Source of the DNA: Symploca sp. SIO2C1
Lineage (GTDB): Bacteria; Cyanobacteriota; Cyanobacteriia; Cyanobacteriales; Coleofasciculaceae
Reading direction: 5' to 3'
Length of the DNA stretch: 49,197 bases
Assembly (NCBI GenBank): GCA_010692635.1
Contig: JAAHGL010000038.1
Location: 1 to 49,197 of the forward strand
The position numbers and the translations under genes were made by a program. Every line of letters starts with the position of its first letter. Position 1 is the stretch's first letter. The notes under the pieces were generated by a model. It worked only from the letters and a program-made list of their open reading frames with translations, had not been told where the DNA came from and did not search any database. Positions 12,117 through 21,350 of the stretch are shown piece by piece.

Positions 12117-13424
12117 ATGCTGCGAATCATTACTCAGCAGGCTGAGGCACAAACAGAACTGCGACGTATCTGCGAACGTACCTCCCAAGACCAAATTGTT
12201 CACAAGGAAGGGACGGTGAGGGAAGTATTGCAGGCAGTTAAGCGCCAAGGAGATAAAGCTCTCCTGCACTATACAGAAGAATTTGATCAACTTTCTCTTA
12301 GTCCTGAACAACTTCTAGTTAGTACATCAGAACTGGATGCCGCTTACCAACAGGTGTCCAAGGAGTTAGTTGATGCCATCCAATTAGCTAGTAAACAAAT
12401 TGAGGCATTTCATCGACAGCGCTTACCCAAATCCTGGGTGCAATTTGGCGATGATGATGTTGTTTTAGGCAAGCGCTATACTCCAGTAGACCGAGCAGGA
12501 ATTTACGTTCCCGGTGGCAGGGCTTCGTATCCTAGTACCGTTTTAATGAATGCTATTCCAGCCAAAGTGGCTAAGGTTCCTAGGATTGTTATGGTGACTC
12601 CACCTGGTTGGGAGCAAAAGATTAATCCTGCTGTCCTTGTAGCAGCCCAGGAAGCTGGTGTTCAGGAAATATACCGAGTAGGTGGTGCTCAAGCGATCGC
12701 GGCTTTGGCTTACGGCACCCAAACTATTCCTAAAGTGGATGTGATTACTGGTCCAGGGAACATTTACGTCACCCTAGCGAAGAAATTAGTCTACGGAATA
12801 GTGGGAATTGACTCTCTTGCCGGACCATCTGAAGTTCTGGTAATTGCTGATCCAGCTGCTAACCCAGTATACGTTGCCGCTGATCTTTTAGCTCAGGCAG
12901 AACATGACCCGATGGCAGCAGCAATTCTGCTAACTACCGATTACCAACTGGCACAACAAGTACAGACTCAAGTAGAGCAACAACTTGTGAACCATCCCAG
13001 ACGACTGCTTACAGAAAAAGCGATCGCTCATTATGGTCTCATTGTTGTTGTTGATTCCCTTGAGACAGCAGCGGAACTTTCTAATGAGTTTGCCCCCGAA
13101 CACTTAGAATTAGAGGTTGCCCAACCTTGGGATTTACTAGAAAAAATTCGCCACGCTGGTGCAATTTTTCTGGGTAGTTCAACTCCAGAAGCAGTAGGAG
13201 ATTATCTAGCAGGTCCAAATCACACTCTGCCTACTTCAGGTGCTGCTCGCTACGCCTCTGCCTTAGGGGTCGAAACCTTTATGAAGCACTCTAGTCTAAT
13301 TCAGTATTCTTCCAGTGCCCTCCATAAAGTTGGTGGTGCAATTGAGGTACTAGCACAAGCAGAAGGTTTACCTTCCCACGCTGACTCTGTACGCTTAAGA
13401 ACTCAAGGAAATCTTAATGATTAG
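12117..13424 (+). CDS. hisD: Histidinol dehydrogenase
   Basis: HisD performs the last two steps of histidine synthesis, oxidising L-histidinol to histidine with two NAD and a bound zinc. The 435-aa length is normal. Recognisable motifs are YVPGGRASYPSTVLMNAIPAKVA, the VGGAQAIAALAYGTQTIPKVDVITGPGNIYV block, DSLAGPSEVLVIAD, LAQAEHDP, NEFAPEHLEL and the C-terminal GDYLAGPNHTLPTSGAAR. It is divergent from rpsT and stands alone; no other his gene is in the window, as is usual in cyanobacteria where his genes are scattered. Confidence 0.97.
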   Translation: MLRIITQQAEAQTELRRICERTSQDQIVHKEGTVREVLQAVKRQGDKALLHYTEEFDQLSLSPEQLLVSTSELDAAYQQVSKELVDAIQLASKQIEAFHRQRLPKSWVQFGDDDVVLGKRYTPVDRAGIYVPGGRASYPSTVLMNAIPAKVAKVPRIVMVTPPGWEQKINPAVLVAAQEAGVQEIYRVGGAQAIAALAYGTQTIPKVDVITGPGNIYVTLAKKLVYGIVGIDSLAGPSEVLVIADPAANPVYVAADLLAQAEHDPMAAAILLTTDYQLAQQVQTQVEQQLVNHPRRLLTEKAIAHYGLIVVVDSLETAAELSNEFAPEHLELEVAQPWDLLEKIRHAGAIFLGSSTPEAVGDYLAGPNHTLPTSGAARYASALGVETFMKHSSLIQYSSSALHKVGGAIEVLAQAEGLPSHADSVRLRTQGNLND

Positions 13425-13609
13425 GGACTCTGCTATCAACTTCAAGCGGGACATGTTAGTTGAAATGAGGTGTTAGGTTAATGGTTAATGTTTTTTGGAG
13501 CCTCTCAAAGCGTGTGTTTTTATTATACTATTCTTGTATTCTTCCTATCTGTAGGGTAATGTTGCCCAAATTTATTCCTTCTGGTGGTAACCTAACACCT
13601 AATACCCAT

Positions 13610-13789
13610 TGGTGACAAGTTAAGGCAAAAATGTCGTTGTCAAGGGAGCAGGGAGCAGGGAGCAGGGAGTAGGGAAGAAGAAAAATCGATTTTTCTGATC
13701 CTTTGGGTCTTCCATATATAGAGTTTTTAAATTTATAAAGCACTATATATAGTATTTGACAAAATGCACGACGCTTTAACTTGTCACCA
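13610..13789. repeat. Candidate MITE with 14-bp inverted ends
   Basis: TGGTGACAAGTTAA at 13610-13623 is exactly inverted at 13776-13789, enclosing ~150 bp that include the GGGAGCA tract and a small ACTATATATAGT palindrome. No protein is encoded. It may be a small non-autonomous element or just an extragenic inverted repeat. Confidence 0.5.
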
Positions 13790-13793
13790 TTGC

Positions 13794-13830
13794 CTAATAC
13801 CTAACACCTAATACCTAATACCTAATACCT
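13794..13830. repeat. CCTAATA heptamer tract before the usp start
   Basis: Five CCTAATA/CCTAACA units end about 11 nt before the universal stress protein start, so the tract occupies the place where a ribosome-binding site should be. Confidence 0.85.
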
Positions 13831-13840
13831 TTTAACGATT

Positions 13841-14266
13841 TTGGTGCTAAAAACGATTATTGTCGCCCTCGACAGTTCTGAACTGTCCCACGGTGTGATT
13901 CAGAGCCTAGACGAACTTCAAATAGAGCCATCCACTAAAATTATCCTTTCTCATGTCATTCCTGATGCCGAACCTGACATGGAAATGGTAGTTGACCGAC
14001 CTCATATTTCGGATGAGCTACTTTATCGAAACATTGAAAAGCAGCTACAATCTTATCAGAAAGAACTTCCCTGCGACTCAGAATTAGAAATTGTTAATGG
14101 TGAGGCAGCAGTGGAAATTGTTCGCCTAGCTCATATCTACAAAGCTGACTTAATTGTGATTGGCACTCGTGGTCTTACTGGTCTCAAGCGCATTTTGCAA
14201 GGGTCTGTTAGTAGCCAGGTAGTTACGGATGCTCCCTGCTCTGTGTTGGTAGTGAAGCTCAAGTGA
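13841..14266 (+). CDS. Universal stress protein (UspA family)
   Basis: A 141-aa single-domain Usp, probably a cytoplasmic nucleotide-binding stress protein. The N-terminal strand (KTIIVALDSSELS) and the C-terminal ATP-binding pattern GTRGLTG then GSVSSQVV with SVLVVK mark the ATP-binding branch. The frame opens with TTG (13841) followed at once by GTG (13844); MLKTIIVALD from the GTG looks closer to the family. No Shine-Dalgarno is visible because heptamer repeats occupy the leader. It is convergent with the acyltransferase gene. Confidence 0.92.
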   Translation: MVLKTIIVALDSSELSHGVIQSLDELQIEPSTKIILSHVIPDAEPDMEMVVDRPHISDELLYRNIEKQLQSYQKELPCDSELEIVNGEAAVEIVRLAHIYKADLIVIGTRGLTGLKRILQGSVSSQVVTDAPCSVLVVKLK

Positions 14267-14341
14267 CATGCTCCTACATGATCATTGATAAGTTTCTATC
14301 AGTTTGCGATCGCTAATTTTATACTTGAGTATTTATACTCA

Positions 14342-15481
14342 CTAAGTCAGAGATTTTTCATAAATTCGGTAAATTTTATAAACCTTTCCCCCTGCTGCTT
14401 CAATTAGCTTGCGGGAAGGAAAATTATCTTCAAAAACCCAAGATAATTCTGCTCTTTTATAAGGTTTACCCTTTTTAATTCCTCCTTGCATTCCCAAATA
14501 AATTAAAGCGAGAGGAACCATTTTTTTGCGATATTCTGGCAGAGAACACATAGCGATAACCCTTCCTTGATTAATCTGACGACGATACCAAAGAAATTTG
14601 AGTATTCCCAACCAGTTGAGTTTACCACCAACGTGTTTCAAAGGGATGTTGTAGTCCGGTAAACCCATCCAAAACCCTACCATTTCGCCATTGTCTTCGG
14701 CAACAGGAAAAACATCTGGATCAACTAAACTTTGTAAAGATTTAGCTTCCTCCAGAAATTCCTTCTGACTACGTGGTGTAGAGCTCCAATTATCGGCAAA
14801 GGCACGATTAAACAAGTCATAGAGACTGTTAACATCTTGCTCAAATCCTTCCCCTTTTGTTCTCAGGGGACGAAAGGTGATGCCAGATTTACAAGCAATC
14901 CGGTAAGCTTTCTCAAATTTAGCAGCTAAAGATTGATTCACAGGAAAATCATAAGCATAGGCATCCTTGGCTTTTTCCCAACCATCCTGCTCCATAAATT
15001 CTGGATAATAAGGAGGATTGTAAGGCATCATTACCATCGGTGGTGAGTCAAAGCCATCGACTAAAAATAAACAATTGTTGTGGGTTGAGAAGTCAATTGG
15101 TCCCCGTACCCTAGTCATGCCTTGCTCTCGCAGCCATTGGCAGGCGGCATTGAATAGAGATTGAGCGGTCGCCAAATCTCTAACGCATTCAAAAAAACCA
15201 AACAGACCAATATTTTTGCCTTCCCTTTCAATCAACCTTTGATTCACCGCAGCAACAATCCTTCCCACCGCCTGCGGTTTTTTTCTACCTTGATTAACAG
15301 CAATAAACTGCTGCATTTTTCCATAGCGAAAGAAGGGATTACTAGGTTCAAACTTTTTGGTAACATCACTACGCACAGGAGATACCCAGTTATAATCATC
15401 AGCATATACCATTGCTGGTACATCCAGAAACATTTCCCTATCTTGTGAGGTTGTTACAGCCTGAATTTGAATATTGGTCAT
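14342..15481 (-). CDS. GNAT-fold N-acyltransferase-like protein
   Basis: This 379-aa protein resembles the long YghO-like acyltransferase-related family. The N-terminus (MVYADDYNWVSPVRSDVTKKF) is followed by a segment with VGRIVAAVN, GLFGFFECV, AACQWLREQG and RVRGPIDFSTHNNCLFLVDGFDSPPMVMMPYNPPYY, a GNAT beta-4/beta-5 pattern. A second GNAT-like half ends ELSWVFEDNFPSRKLIEAAGGKVYKIYRIYE. The substrate is unknown. It follows the oxoamine-synthase-like gene by 83 nt on the same strand, which suggests it acylates that enzyme's product, as GNAT enzymes do in some bacterial lipid pathways. The pairing is an inference. Confidence 0.7.
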   Translation of the reverse strand: MTNIQIQAVTTSQDREMFLDVPAMVYADDYNWVSPVRSDVTKKFEPSNPFFRYGKMQQFIAVNQGRKKPQAVGRIVAAVNQRLIEREGKNIGLFGFFECVRDLATAQSLFNAACQWLREQGMTRVRGPIDFSTHNNCLFLVDGFDSPPMVMMPYNPPYYPEFMEQDGWEKAKDAYAYDFPVNQSLAAKFEKAYRIACKSGITFRPLRTKGEGFEQDVNSLYDLFNRAFADNWSSTPRSQKEFLEEAKSLQSLVDPDVFPVAEDNGEMVGFWMGLPDYNIPLKHVGGKLNWLGILKFLWYRRQINQGRVIAMCSLPEYRKKMVPLALIYLGMQGGIKKGKPYKRAELSWVFEDNFPSRKLIEAAGGKVYKIYRIYEKSLT

Positions 15482-15569
15482 TGTTTATTGAATATTGGTT
15501 ATTGGTCATTGGTCATTGGTTTGTTATCCAAACAACTAACAACAAATAACCAACAACTAACAACTAAGC
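15482..15569. repeat. ATTGGTC and AACTAAC heptamer tracts
   Basis: ATTGGTT/ATTGGTC units (about 15492-15521) and AACTAAC/AACAAAT/AACCAAC units (about 15533-15568) fill the gap between the two genes and run up to the stop of the upstream one. As in the rpoB-rpoC1 gap, the two blocks are similar to each other's complement. Confidence 0.85.
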
Positions 15570-16844
15570 ACTAATCATCGGTTTATACAATAAGTCTCGT
15601 GTTGCGATCATCGCCGCCACTAACTGCTCCATTTCTTCTTGGGTATGCAGAGCGTTCACAGTAATTCTAAGACGTGGTTTAGCGATAAACCAGATGGGAG
15701 ATACCCAAATCCCGTGTTTTTCTAGCAGATGTCTGCCAAAGACCTTGGGATTAATCTCCGAAGGTAAAATGACTGGTACTACATTAGTTTCACCAATGGC
15801 AGCAAAACCCTGTTCTGTTAAGCGCGATCGCAAGTACCGGGTGTTTTCTTGAAGTTTTGTAACCAGCTCTGGACGACGGCGAACTTGACGAATGCTCTCT
15901 AATGCCGCTGCAGTAAGGGGTGGTGACAAAGAAATTGTTCCTATTGATGTAGGAGAAACATTTAACAAAGGGATTAGTTCCTCTACATGAGAACTAATTG
16001 CCGCACCAGCAGAGGCGGCAAACTTGGAAAAGGTAGTCATAATCAGGGGGACAATACCCCGCTCAATCACTTGCTGGGGGAGGATGCCAAAATGTTCGTA
16101 GATACCTCTACCGGTAGCACCAATCGCACCACTAGCATGAGCCTCATCCATAAGCAAAACACTACCTGGGTAATTTTGCAGTACTGTCAACATGTCTGGC
16201 AGGGGAGCGATATCACCATCCATAGAGAATACAGCATCAGACACCACCATAATTCGCTCATCTGAACGAGCATACCGCTGGAGCTTGCGGGATAAATCCT
16301 CCACATCACAATGGCGGTAGGCTTTGACGCGAACGCGGGGACTATGACCAAAAACTTTACCGGAACGAGTGCCAGCATTGACAACAGCGGAGACAATACA
16401 ACCGTGGTTAAGGACATCGGTAAGAATCAATGTCTCTCTGGTATGCTGAAAACCGGGTACGGGAATTGCCAAATGACAGAAAGCATCCATTAAGCCCTGC
16501 ATTGCCATCCAGGCATTAATAAACAGCTGGGTATGAGGTAAGTGTTTAAACTTAGAAATCTCATCTTCCAGCTGACGGTGCAGCTCAATACGACCGCTCA
16601 AGACAGAACAGGAACTGTTGGAGGTACCATATTTGAGGATGGCATCAATCGCTGCTTGCTTAATCGCTTCTTCCTGGACTAAGCCTAAGACATCATTACT
16701 ACAGAAGTTCAGAACATTCTGACGCTTGCCCGTGGCAGTTGATTCAATCTCAGCTAAATTGCCCTGTTTCTGATGACATATGTATTCGTCGGGATCTAGC
16801 CCACTTTCGTACCAGCTTTGAACATACTCTTTAACTACTTCCAC
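15564..16844 (-). CDS. Alpha-oxoamine-synthase-like PLP enzyme
   Basis: A 426-aa fold-type I PLP enzyme related to 8-amino-7-oxononanoate synthase, glycine C-acetyltransferase and serine palmitoyltransferase, which join an amino acid to an acyl thioester with loss of CO2. Visible motifs: NFCSNDVLGL, YGTSNSSCSVLSG, the PLP-stacking region DVLNHGCIVSAV, DAVFSMDGDIAPL, LLMDEAHASGAIGATGRGIYEHFG, and the Schiff-base lysine in TTFSKFAAS. An insertion (about residues 125-140) precedes the LNHGC motif. It could be BioF, but sequence detail and its neighbours (Rieske oxygenase upstream, acyltransferase downstream) suggest a special lipid or amino-ketone product instead. Confidence 0.8.
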   Translation of the reverse strand: MEVVKEYVQSWYESGLDPDEYICHQKQGNLAEIESTATGKRQNVLNFCSNDVLGLVQEEAIKQAAIDAILKYGTSNSSCSVLSGRIELHRQLEDEISKFKHLPHTQLFINAWMAMQGLMDAFCHLAIPVPGFQHTRETLILTDVLNHGCIVSAVVNAGTRSGKVFGHSPRVRVKAYRHCDVEDLSRKLQRYARSDERIMVVSDAVFSMDGDIAPLPDMLTVLQNYPGSVLLMDEAHASGAIGATGRGIYEHFGILPQQVIERGIVPLIMTTFSKFAASAGAAISSHVEELIPLLNVSPTSIGTISLSPPLTAAALESIRQVRRRPELVTKLQENTRYLRSRLTEQGFAAIGETNVVPVILPSEINPKVFGRHLLEKHGIWVSPIWFIAKPRLRITVNALHTQEEMEQLVAAMIATRDLLYKPMISA

Positions 16845-16970
16845 AAATTTACCCCTCTCACCTTACTCTTAGATAGATGTTAGTTAACTCTGGTACTGAG
16901 GCAAAATGGATTTTTACCCCAGGGAACAAAAAGTTAAGCCATTGCTCCCCAGTCCCGTTTACCATTGTTT

Positions 16971-18107
16971 TCATCCGATAATTGAGTTTTCTTTAATTGG
17001 CTGGCTTTGGTCAGTTGCGATTGCTGACGAGTCTGGGTGTCCATTGTTTCCCGGCTGGTTTGATTGTTGCATATATTGTTCATATTGCTTGACAATCACT
17101 CGTTGTAGGGCAACAATTGCTGGGTTAATTTCCACATAGCGCCGCTGGGGATTGGCGAGATAGGTACGCTGCTCACTCTCAATCATTTCTTTATCTTGGT
17201 CAAGAAATTTCTTTAAAAACCAGTTCCAGATTATCTGAGCTAACAGTGGTCTAAAAATGCTTAAAAACCATTGTGGTAGACGGATTTTGAGAAACAGTAG
17301 GGAAAAAGAGCGGGTTAGGGAAGGTCCCACCGGCAGCCTCATCAGGTACAAAGAGGAAATTCCTTCGAGGGAGCTGTGATAGTGAGGGTAACCATATTGG
17401 ATGGAAACAGTTTTGGTAGTTACCTGGTTACCCTGTTCACTCAGTCCCAGAAATTTACTCAGTAAACCTCGATAGGAAACCTGGTAGTCAGCACAAACTT
17501 TCCCTTCCCCTTCCCGTAAATTAATCAGGAGCGGATCGAACCAACCCTGTAATTCTTTGTGCAGAAACCCGTGGAATACATCCATAGTGTTTTCATTGCA
17601 GATGGAGAAGTGAGCCTGAAAATGACCAGGTATGGGTACCATTAACCAGTTAGGATCATCAAATTCTGGAACATCCGGGGGATGGCAGTGTTCTGCCAAG
17701 CTCGGATTCCCAGGGAAGATCCAGATGATATTATATTTTTCCTGAATCGGATAGCTGCGGGCTTGGGCGCAAGGAAGTTTTTGTTTAGGAGGTAGGTAGG
17801 GAATATCCACTAATTTGCCATCCCCGTTCAATGCCCAACCGTGATAAGCACATACTAGGTTAGCGCCTTGGACTTCGCCTTTGTGTAAGGCTATGCCTTT
17901 GTGGGGACAAGCATCCTCTAGAGCGTGGAGGTTACCAGTCTCGTCTCGGTAAATGGCGATCGCTTGTTGCCAAATTACCACGGACATGATTTTCCCTGGT
18001 TTAAGTTCGTTTGCCCAACTAACTGGATACCAATAATTTGGGTTAATCCCCACCTCTCGGACAGCGTTCCAAACAGTATGACTGATTAGGGTTGTAGCCA
18101 ATTCCAT
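16971..18107 (-). CDS. Rieske-type non-heme iron oxygenase
   Basis: The protein is an aromatic-ring-hydroxylating or PaO-like oxygenase. The N-terminal Rieske domain shows CPHKGIALHKGE and CAYHGWALNGDGK, giving the Cys-X-His and Cys-X2-His ligands of a 2Fe-2S cluster. The catalytic domain has NENTMDVFHGFLHKEL, the Asp-X2-His-X4-His pattern for mononuclear iron. A moderately hydrophobic stretch near the C-terminus resembles membrane-linked cyanobacterial members. The substrate is unknown. The start at 18107 (MELATTLIS) is preferred; the frame also opens at 18212 with a 35-residue N-terminal extension, and neither has a clear ribosome site. It lies 126 nt upstream of the PLP-enzyme gene on the same strand. 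Confidence 0.85.
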   Translation of the reverse strand: MELATTLISHTVWNAVREVGINPNYWYPVSWANELKPGKIMSVVIWQQAIAIYRDETGNLHALEDACPHKGIALHKGEVQGANLVCAYHGWALNGDGKLVDIPYLPPKQKLPCAQARSYPIQEKYNIIWIFPGNPSLAEHCHPPDVPEFDDPNWLMVPIPGHFQAHFSICNENTMDVFHGFLHKELQGWFDPLLINLREGEGKVCADYQVSYRGLLSKFLGLSEQGNQVTTKTVSIQYGYPHYHSSLEGISSLYLMRLPVGPSLTRSFSLLFLKIRLPQWFLSIFRPLLAQIIWNWFLKKFLDQDKEMIESEQRTYLANPQRRYVEINPAIVALQRVIVKQYEQYMQQSNQPGNNGHPDSSAIATDQSQPIKENSIIG

Positions 18108-18239
18108 GAAATTTGTATTTTGTTGCCTGTGTATCTGAAAATATTTAGCCTGTACGCTCTGTTTAGTCAACCTATAATTGGTAAAGGGGAATCTAAATAC
18201 AGCGTTTTTCATTTAGATGAGGTACAAAGAGCCTGGTTT

Positions 18240-18272
18240 TTGGGAATGGGGAATGGGCAATAGGGAATAGGA
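18240..18272. repeat. GGGAATG/GGGAATA heptamer tract
   Basis: About four heptamers lie between the divergent Rieske and csaB genes. The same GGGAATA unit recurs before cpeY. Confidence 0.8.
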
Positions 18273-18352
18273 GCTGTACCTCACTAGACTGAGAAATGCT
18301 GTAGGGTTTACTGTGGCTCTCAGGTTTCAGGTATTTTCGATAGAGTTTTGGG

Positions 18353-19411
18353 ATGGGACAGACACGAGCAATTTTATGCGGATATTACGGGAAGGGCAAT
18401 GGTGGTGATGAGGCATTGCTAGCTACCTTATTGCAAATGCTACCAGAATCCGTGACCCCCTTAGTACTGTCTGGCAACCCTAGTTTGACTCGCAAGCAGT
18501 ATGGTGTAGAAAGTTGTGATCGCACTTCTGCTTTCCAAGTACTTAAGGCAATGCGCCACTCAGATGTCTTCATCTGGGGTGGTGGTAGTCTTATTCAGGA
18601 TGCCACTAGTGCGAGAAGTCACCTCTACTATGCTGGCTTGATGGGGTTGGCACAGCAGTTAGGGTTAAAAACCATTGCTTGGGCTCAGGGAATTGGTCCT
18701 CTAAACCGTCAGTTAACTCGTTGGGTAGCAAGGCGCTCATTTACTGGTTGTGAGGCTGTGAGCGTACGTGATTATGGCTCTGCTAAACTGTTAGCTAATT
18801 GGCAAATTCCTTGTCTTCAGGCTCCAGATCCAGTTTGGGCATTAGTATCTTCCCCAGTAGCAGGGTTGTGGGATTTACCAGCACCGAGAGTAGCTGTAAC
18901 ATTGCGATCGCACCCTGAGCTAACATCCCAACGCCTGAATAATCTTACTCATGCCCTGGTTAGCTTTCAAGAAGCGACTCAAACCTGTATTTTATTAGTG
19001 CCTTTTCAAGCATCTCAAGACCTAAGCATTGCCCAATTAATTGCTTCTCAGCTCAAGGGTGAGCATCAGATTTTTTGCTTAGAAGACCCTAGAGAATTAA
19101 AGGGATTATGTAGAGGAGTGGAAATGGTCATTGGTATGCGCTACCACAGTTTGATTATGGGAGCAGCAGAAGAATGCCGATGTTTTGCTCTGAGTTATGA
19201 CCCCAAAGTCAACTACCTGATGGCAGAACTAAATTTACCTGGATGGGATTTGAAGCAGCTACCAGACGACCCCAATTTCATCAGCAAAACCTGGCTAGAA
19301 TACTATGTTAATGGCGATCCACTCAGTGGTGACCAAATTCAGTCCTTGGTAGACCGAGCATTGATGCATCGGGATTTGTTAACAGAAATGTTAACAAGGG
19401 AAGAGTTGTGA
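18353..19411 (+). CDS. csaB: Polysaccharide pyruvyl transferase CsaB
   Basis: CsaB adds ketal pyruvate to a cell-wall polysaccharide, which in other bacteria makes the wall a ligand for SLH-domain surface proteins. The 352-aa protein has the family start (ILCGYYGKGNGGDEALL), the VFIWGGGSLIQDATSARSHLYY block, AWAQGIGPL, and the C-terminal GMRYHSLIMGAA motif with its conserved His. Length is normal. It is divergent from the Rieske gene and co-directional with malQ (150 nt gap), which need not be functionally linked. Confidence 0.93.
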   Translation: MGQTRAILCGYYGKGNGGDEALLATLLQMLPESVTPLVLSGNPSLTRKQYGVESCDRTSAFQVLKAMRHSDVFIWGGGSLIQDATSARSHLYYAGLMGLAQQLGLKTIAWAQGIGPLNRQLTRWVARRSFTGCEAVSVRDYGSAKLLANWQIPCLQAPDPVWALVSSPVAGLWDLPAPRVAVTLRSHPELTSQRLNNLTHALVSFQEATQTCILLVPFQASQDLSIAQLIASQLKGEHQIFCLEDPRELKGLCRGVEMVIGMRYHSLIMGAAEECRCFALSYDPKVNYLMAELNLPGWDLKQLPDDPNFISKTWLEYYVNGDPLSGDQIQSLVDRALMHRDLLTEMLTREEL

Positions 19412-19561
19412 GAGTAATGACCTAACCTCAATAGTCTTCCGTAAACGAACATCTGTGATAATTCCTGATAAATGAACCACCCAGTCATTTATTGTTAGAA
19501 CTCATCGGCATTAAGATAAGAAACAGCTTGCATTTAAAAGTACTTTCTGAGGTTACCATTC

Positions 19562-21082
19562 ATGCCCTTTCCCCGTTCCAGTGGCATTCTACTACATCCC
19601 ACCAGTCTGCCAAGTCGCTATGGAATTGGTGACCTAGGTTTAGAAGCTTACCAATTTGTCGATTTCCTTGCTCGCAGTGGCCAACAGTTGTGGCAGGTGT
19701 TGCCCCTAAGTCCCACAGGCTTTGGCAACTCCCCTTATATGAGCTTCTCAGCGATGGCAGGTAATCCTCTGCTGATTAGCCCCGATTTGCTCCAAGATAA
19801 TGGTTTTTTGGAGGAAGAAGATCTATCCTATGTGCCAGACTTCCCCTTAGATCAGGTAGACTTCGATCAGGTGATTGAGTGGAAGATGCCCCTGTTGCGG
19901 AAAGCCTGCCAAAACTTCACTCAAAAGGCTACTAAGATTCAACAAAAGGAGTTCGAGGGTTTTTGTCGTGGTAAGGCTAGTTGGTTAGATGACTATACTC
20001 TGTTCATGTCCCTACTAGATGCTCGGGAAGAACCAGTTTGGACTGAATGGCCTGATGAATTGCGTCAACGGAAGCCAGAAGTACTGGAGCAGTGGCGTCG
20101 TGATTTGCAGGATGAAATATTTTTCCATAAATTTCTCCAGTTTGAGTTTTTCCGGCAGTGGTCCGAACTCAAGGAGTATACTAATGCTCAAAATATCCAG
20201 ATCATTGGTGATATACCTATCTATGTTTCCCACAACAGTGCCGATGTTTGGGCTAACCCAGAACTATTTCAACTAGATCCGGAAACGGGAGAACAGATTG
20301 AGGTGGCAGGAGTACCCCCAGATTATTTTTCCGAGACTGGCCAACTCTGGGGCAACCCCCTCTATGATTGGAAGTACTTGGAATCAACTCGCTTTGCTTG
20401 GTGGGTTGAACGTATCCGTGGAATTTTAGCCTATGTAGACTTAATCCGCATCGACCATTTCCGAGGCTTGGAGTCTTTTTGGTCTGTTCCTGCCGAGGAA
20501 GAGACGGCAATTAAGGGAGAATGGGTTAAGGCGCCAGGTATGGGTTTATTTAACAGGATCCTTAAGGAATTAGGTAATTTACCGATTATTGCAGAAGACT
20601 TAGGAGATATTGATCAAGCGGTAAATGATCTCAGAGATCATTTCGCTTTTCCTGGAATGAATATTCTGCACTTCGCTTTTGGCAGTGACGCCAACAACCC
20701 CTACTTGCCGTTTAATGTTGTGGCCAACAGTGTCATCTACACCGGAACTCACGATAATAATACGACAGTAGGCTGGTACTATGAAGACACTTCTGATTAT
20801 GAACGCGATCGACTACAGCAATATCTTGGCTGTGCAGGTCCTCATGGTATTGCTTGGGATGTAATCCGTCTTGCCCTGAGTTCAGTTGCCAATCAGGCAA
20901 TTATTCCTCTTCAAGATATATTCAGCCTTGGTTCTAATGCCCGTATGAATACTCCAGGCACAGCTGAGGAAAACTGGGGTTGGCGCTACCGGGGTGAAGC
21001 TTTAACGGAAGAGTACAGTAATCGCCTGAAAGAAATGGTGATCATTTACGGTCGAATGACAGCTATATCAGCACAAACGTAG
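19562..21082 (+). CDS. malQ: 4-alpha-glucanotransferase (amylomaltase)
   Basis: MalQ, glycoside hydrolase family 77, moves alpha-1,4-glucan segments between maltodextrins during glycogen turnover. The 506-aa length is normal. Motifs: SGILLHPTSLPS at the N-terminus, WQVLPLSPTGFGNSPYMSFSA, GDIPIYV, the nucleophile region VDLIRIDHFRG, the acid/base region IIAEDLGDI, GTHDNNTTVGWY, and the C-terminal MNTPGTAEENWGWR. It starts with ATG after a ~150-nt leader with no recognised regulatory element. Confidence 0.96.
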   Translation: MPFPRSSGILLHPTSLPSRYGIGDLGLEAYQFVDFLARSGQQLWQVLPLSPTGFGNSPYMSFSAMAGNPLLISPDLLQDNGFLEEEDLSYVPDFPLDQVDFDQVIEWKMPLLRKACQNFTQKATKIQQKEFEGFCRGKASWLDDYTLFMSLLDAREEPVWTEWPDELRQRKPEVLEQWRRDLQDEIFFHKFLQFEFFRQWSELKEYTNAQNIQIIGDIPIYVSHNSADVWANPELFQLDPETGEQIEVAGVPPDYFSETGQLWGNPLYDWKYLESTRFAWWVERIRGILAYVDLIRIDHFRGLESFWSVPAEEETAIKGEWVKAPGMGLFNRILKELGNLPIIAEDLGDIDQAVNDLRDHFAFPGMNILHFAFGSDANNPYLPFNVVANSVIYTGTHDNNTTVGWYYEDTSDYERDRLQQYLGCAGPHGIAWDVIRLALSSVANQAIIPLQDIFSLGSNARMNTPGTAEENWGWRYRGEALTEEYSNRLKEMVIIYGRMTAISAQT

Positions 21083-21104
21083 TGCCGTGACACACACGTA
21101 AAAA

Positions 21105-21137
21105 TGTAGGTTGGGTGGAACGAAGTGAAACCCAACA
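21105..21137. repeat. Dispersed GTAGGTTGGGT palindrome, short form
   Basis: An imperfect hairpin in which TAGGTTGGGT is answered by AACCCAACA, directly after malQ. It shares arm sequence with the 21250-21324 hairpin. Confidence 0.7.
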
Positions 21138-21249
21138 GAATATCCTTCGGTGTTCGGTTATGCTATTGCTATTAACATCTGAGAAGATCAAGTCTTATTG
21201 ACACCCTTATTTACACGACCCAACAATGTGATTTAGATAGTGAAATAGA

Positions 21250-21324
21250 TGTAGGTTGGGTTTCGTTCCTCAACCCAACGCCAGTAACACGAGTGTTGGG
21301 TTGAGGAACGAAACCCAACCTACA
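21250..21324. repeat. Perfect 30-bp inverted repeat between convergent genes
   Basis: Arms 21250-21279 and 21295-21324 are exact reverse complements (beginning TGTAGGTTGGGTTTCG), with a 15-nt loop. The site lies between malQ (plus) and the HEAT-repeat gene (minus) and could end transcription from both sides, though no T-run follows either arm. GTAGGTTGGGT elements are widely dispersed in cyanobacterial genomes. Confidence 0.85.
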
Positions 21325-21350
21325 GTTTTAGTCGTGTGCGTACAAGCTTA

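Larger units (their letters stand above)
13425..13840. other. hisD-usp intergenic region: repeats only
   Basis: No gene is visible. The stretch holds a GGGAGCA heptamer tract (13643-13676), a CCTAATA/CCTAACA heptamer tract (13794-13830) ending just before the next start, and a candidate short element bounded by the inverted repeat listed separately. Confidence 0.7.

Noticed and set aside
13528-13743. 71-codon minus-strand frame between hisD and usp
   Set aside because: It translates heptamer repeats and the interior of an inverted-repeat element.
15564-16844. Calling the PLP enzyme BioF (biotin synthesis)
   Set aside because: The fold-level motifs fit, but the insertion before the LNHGC motif, the altered lysine context (TTFSKFAAS) and the Rieske/acyltransferase neighbours make a specific biotin role unsupported.
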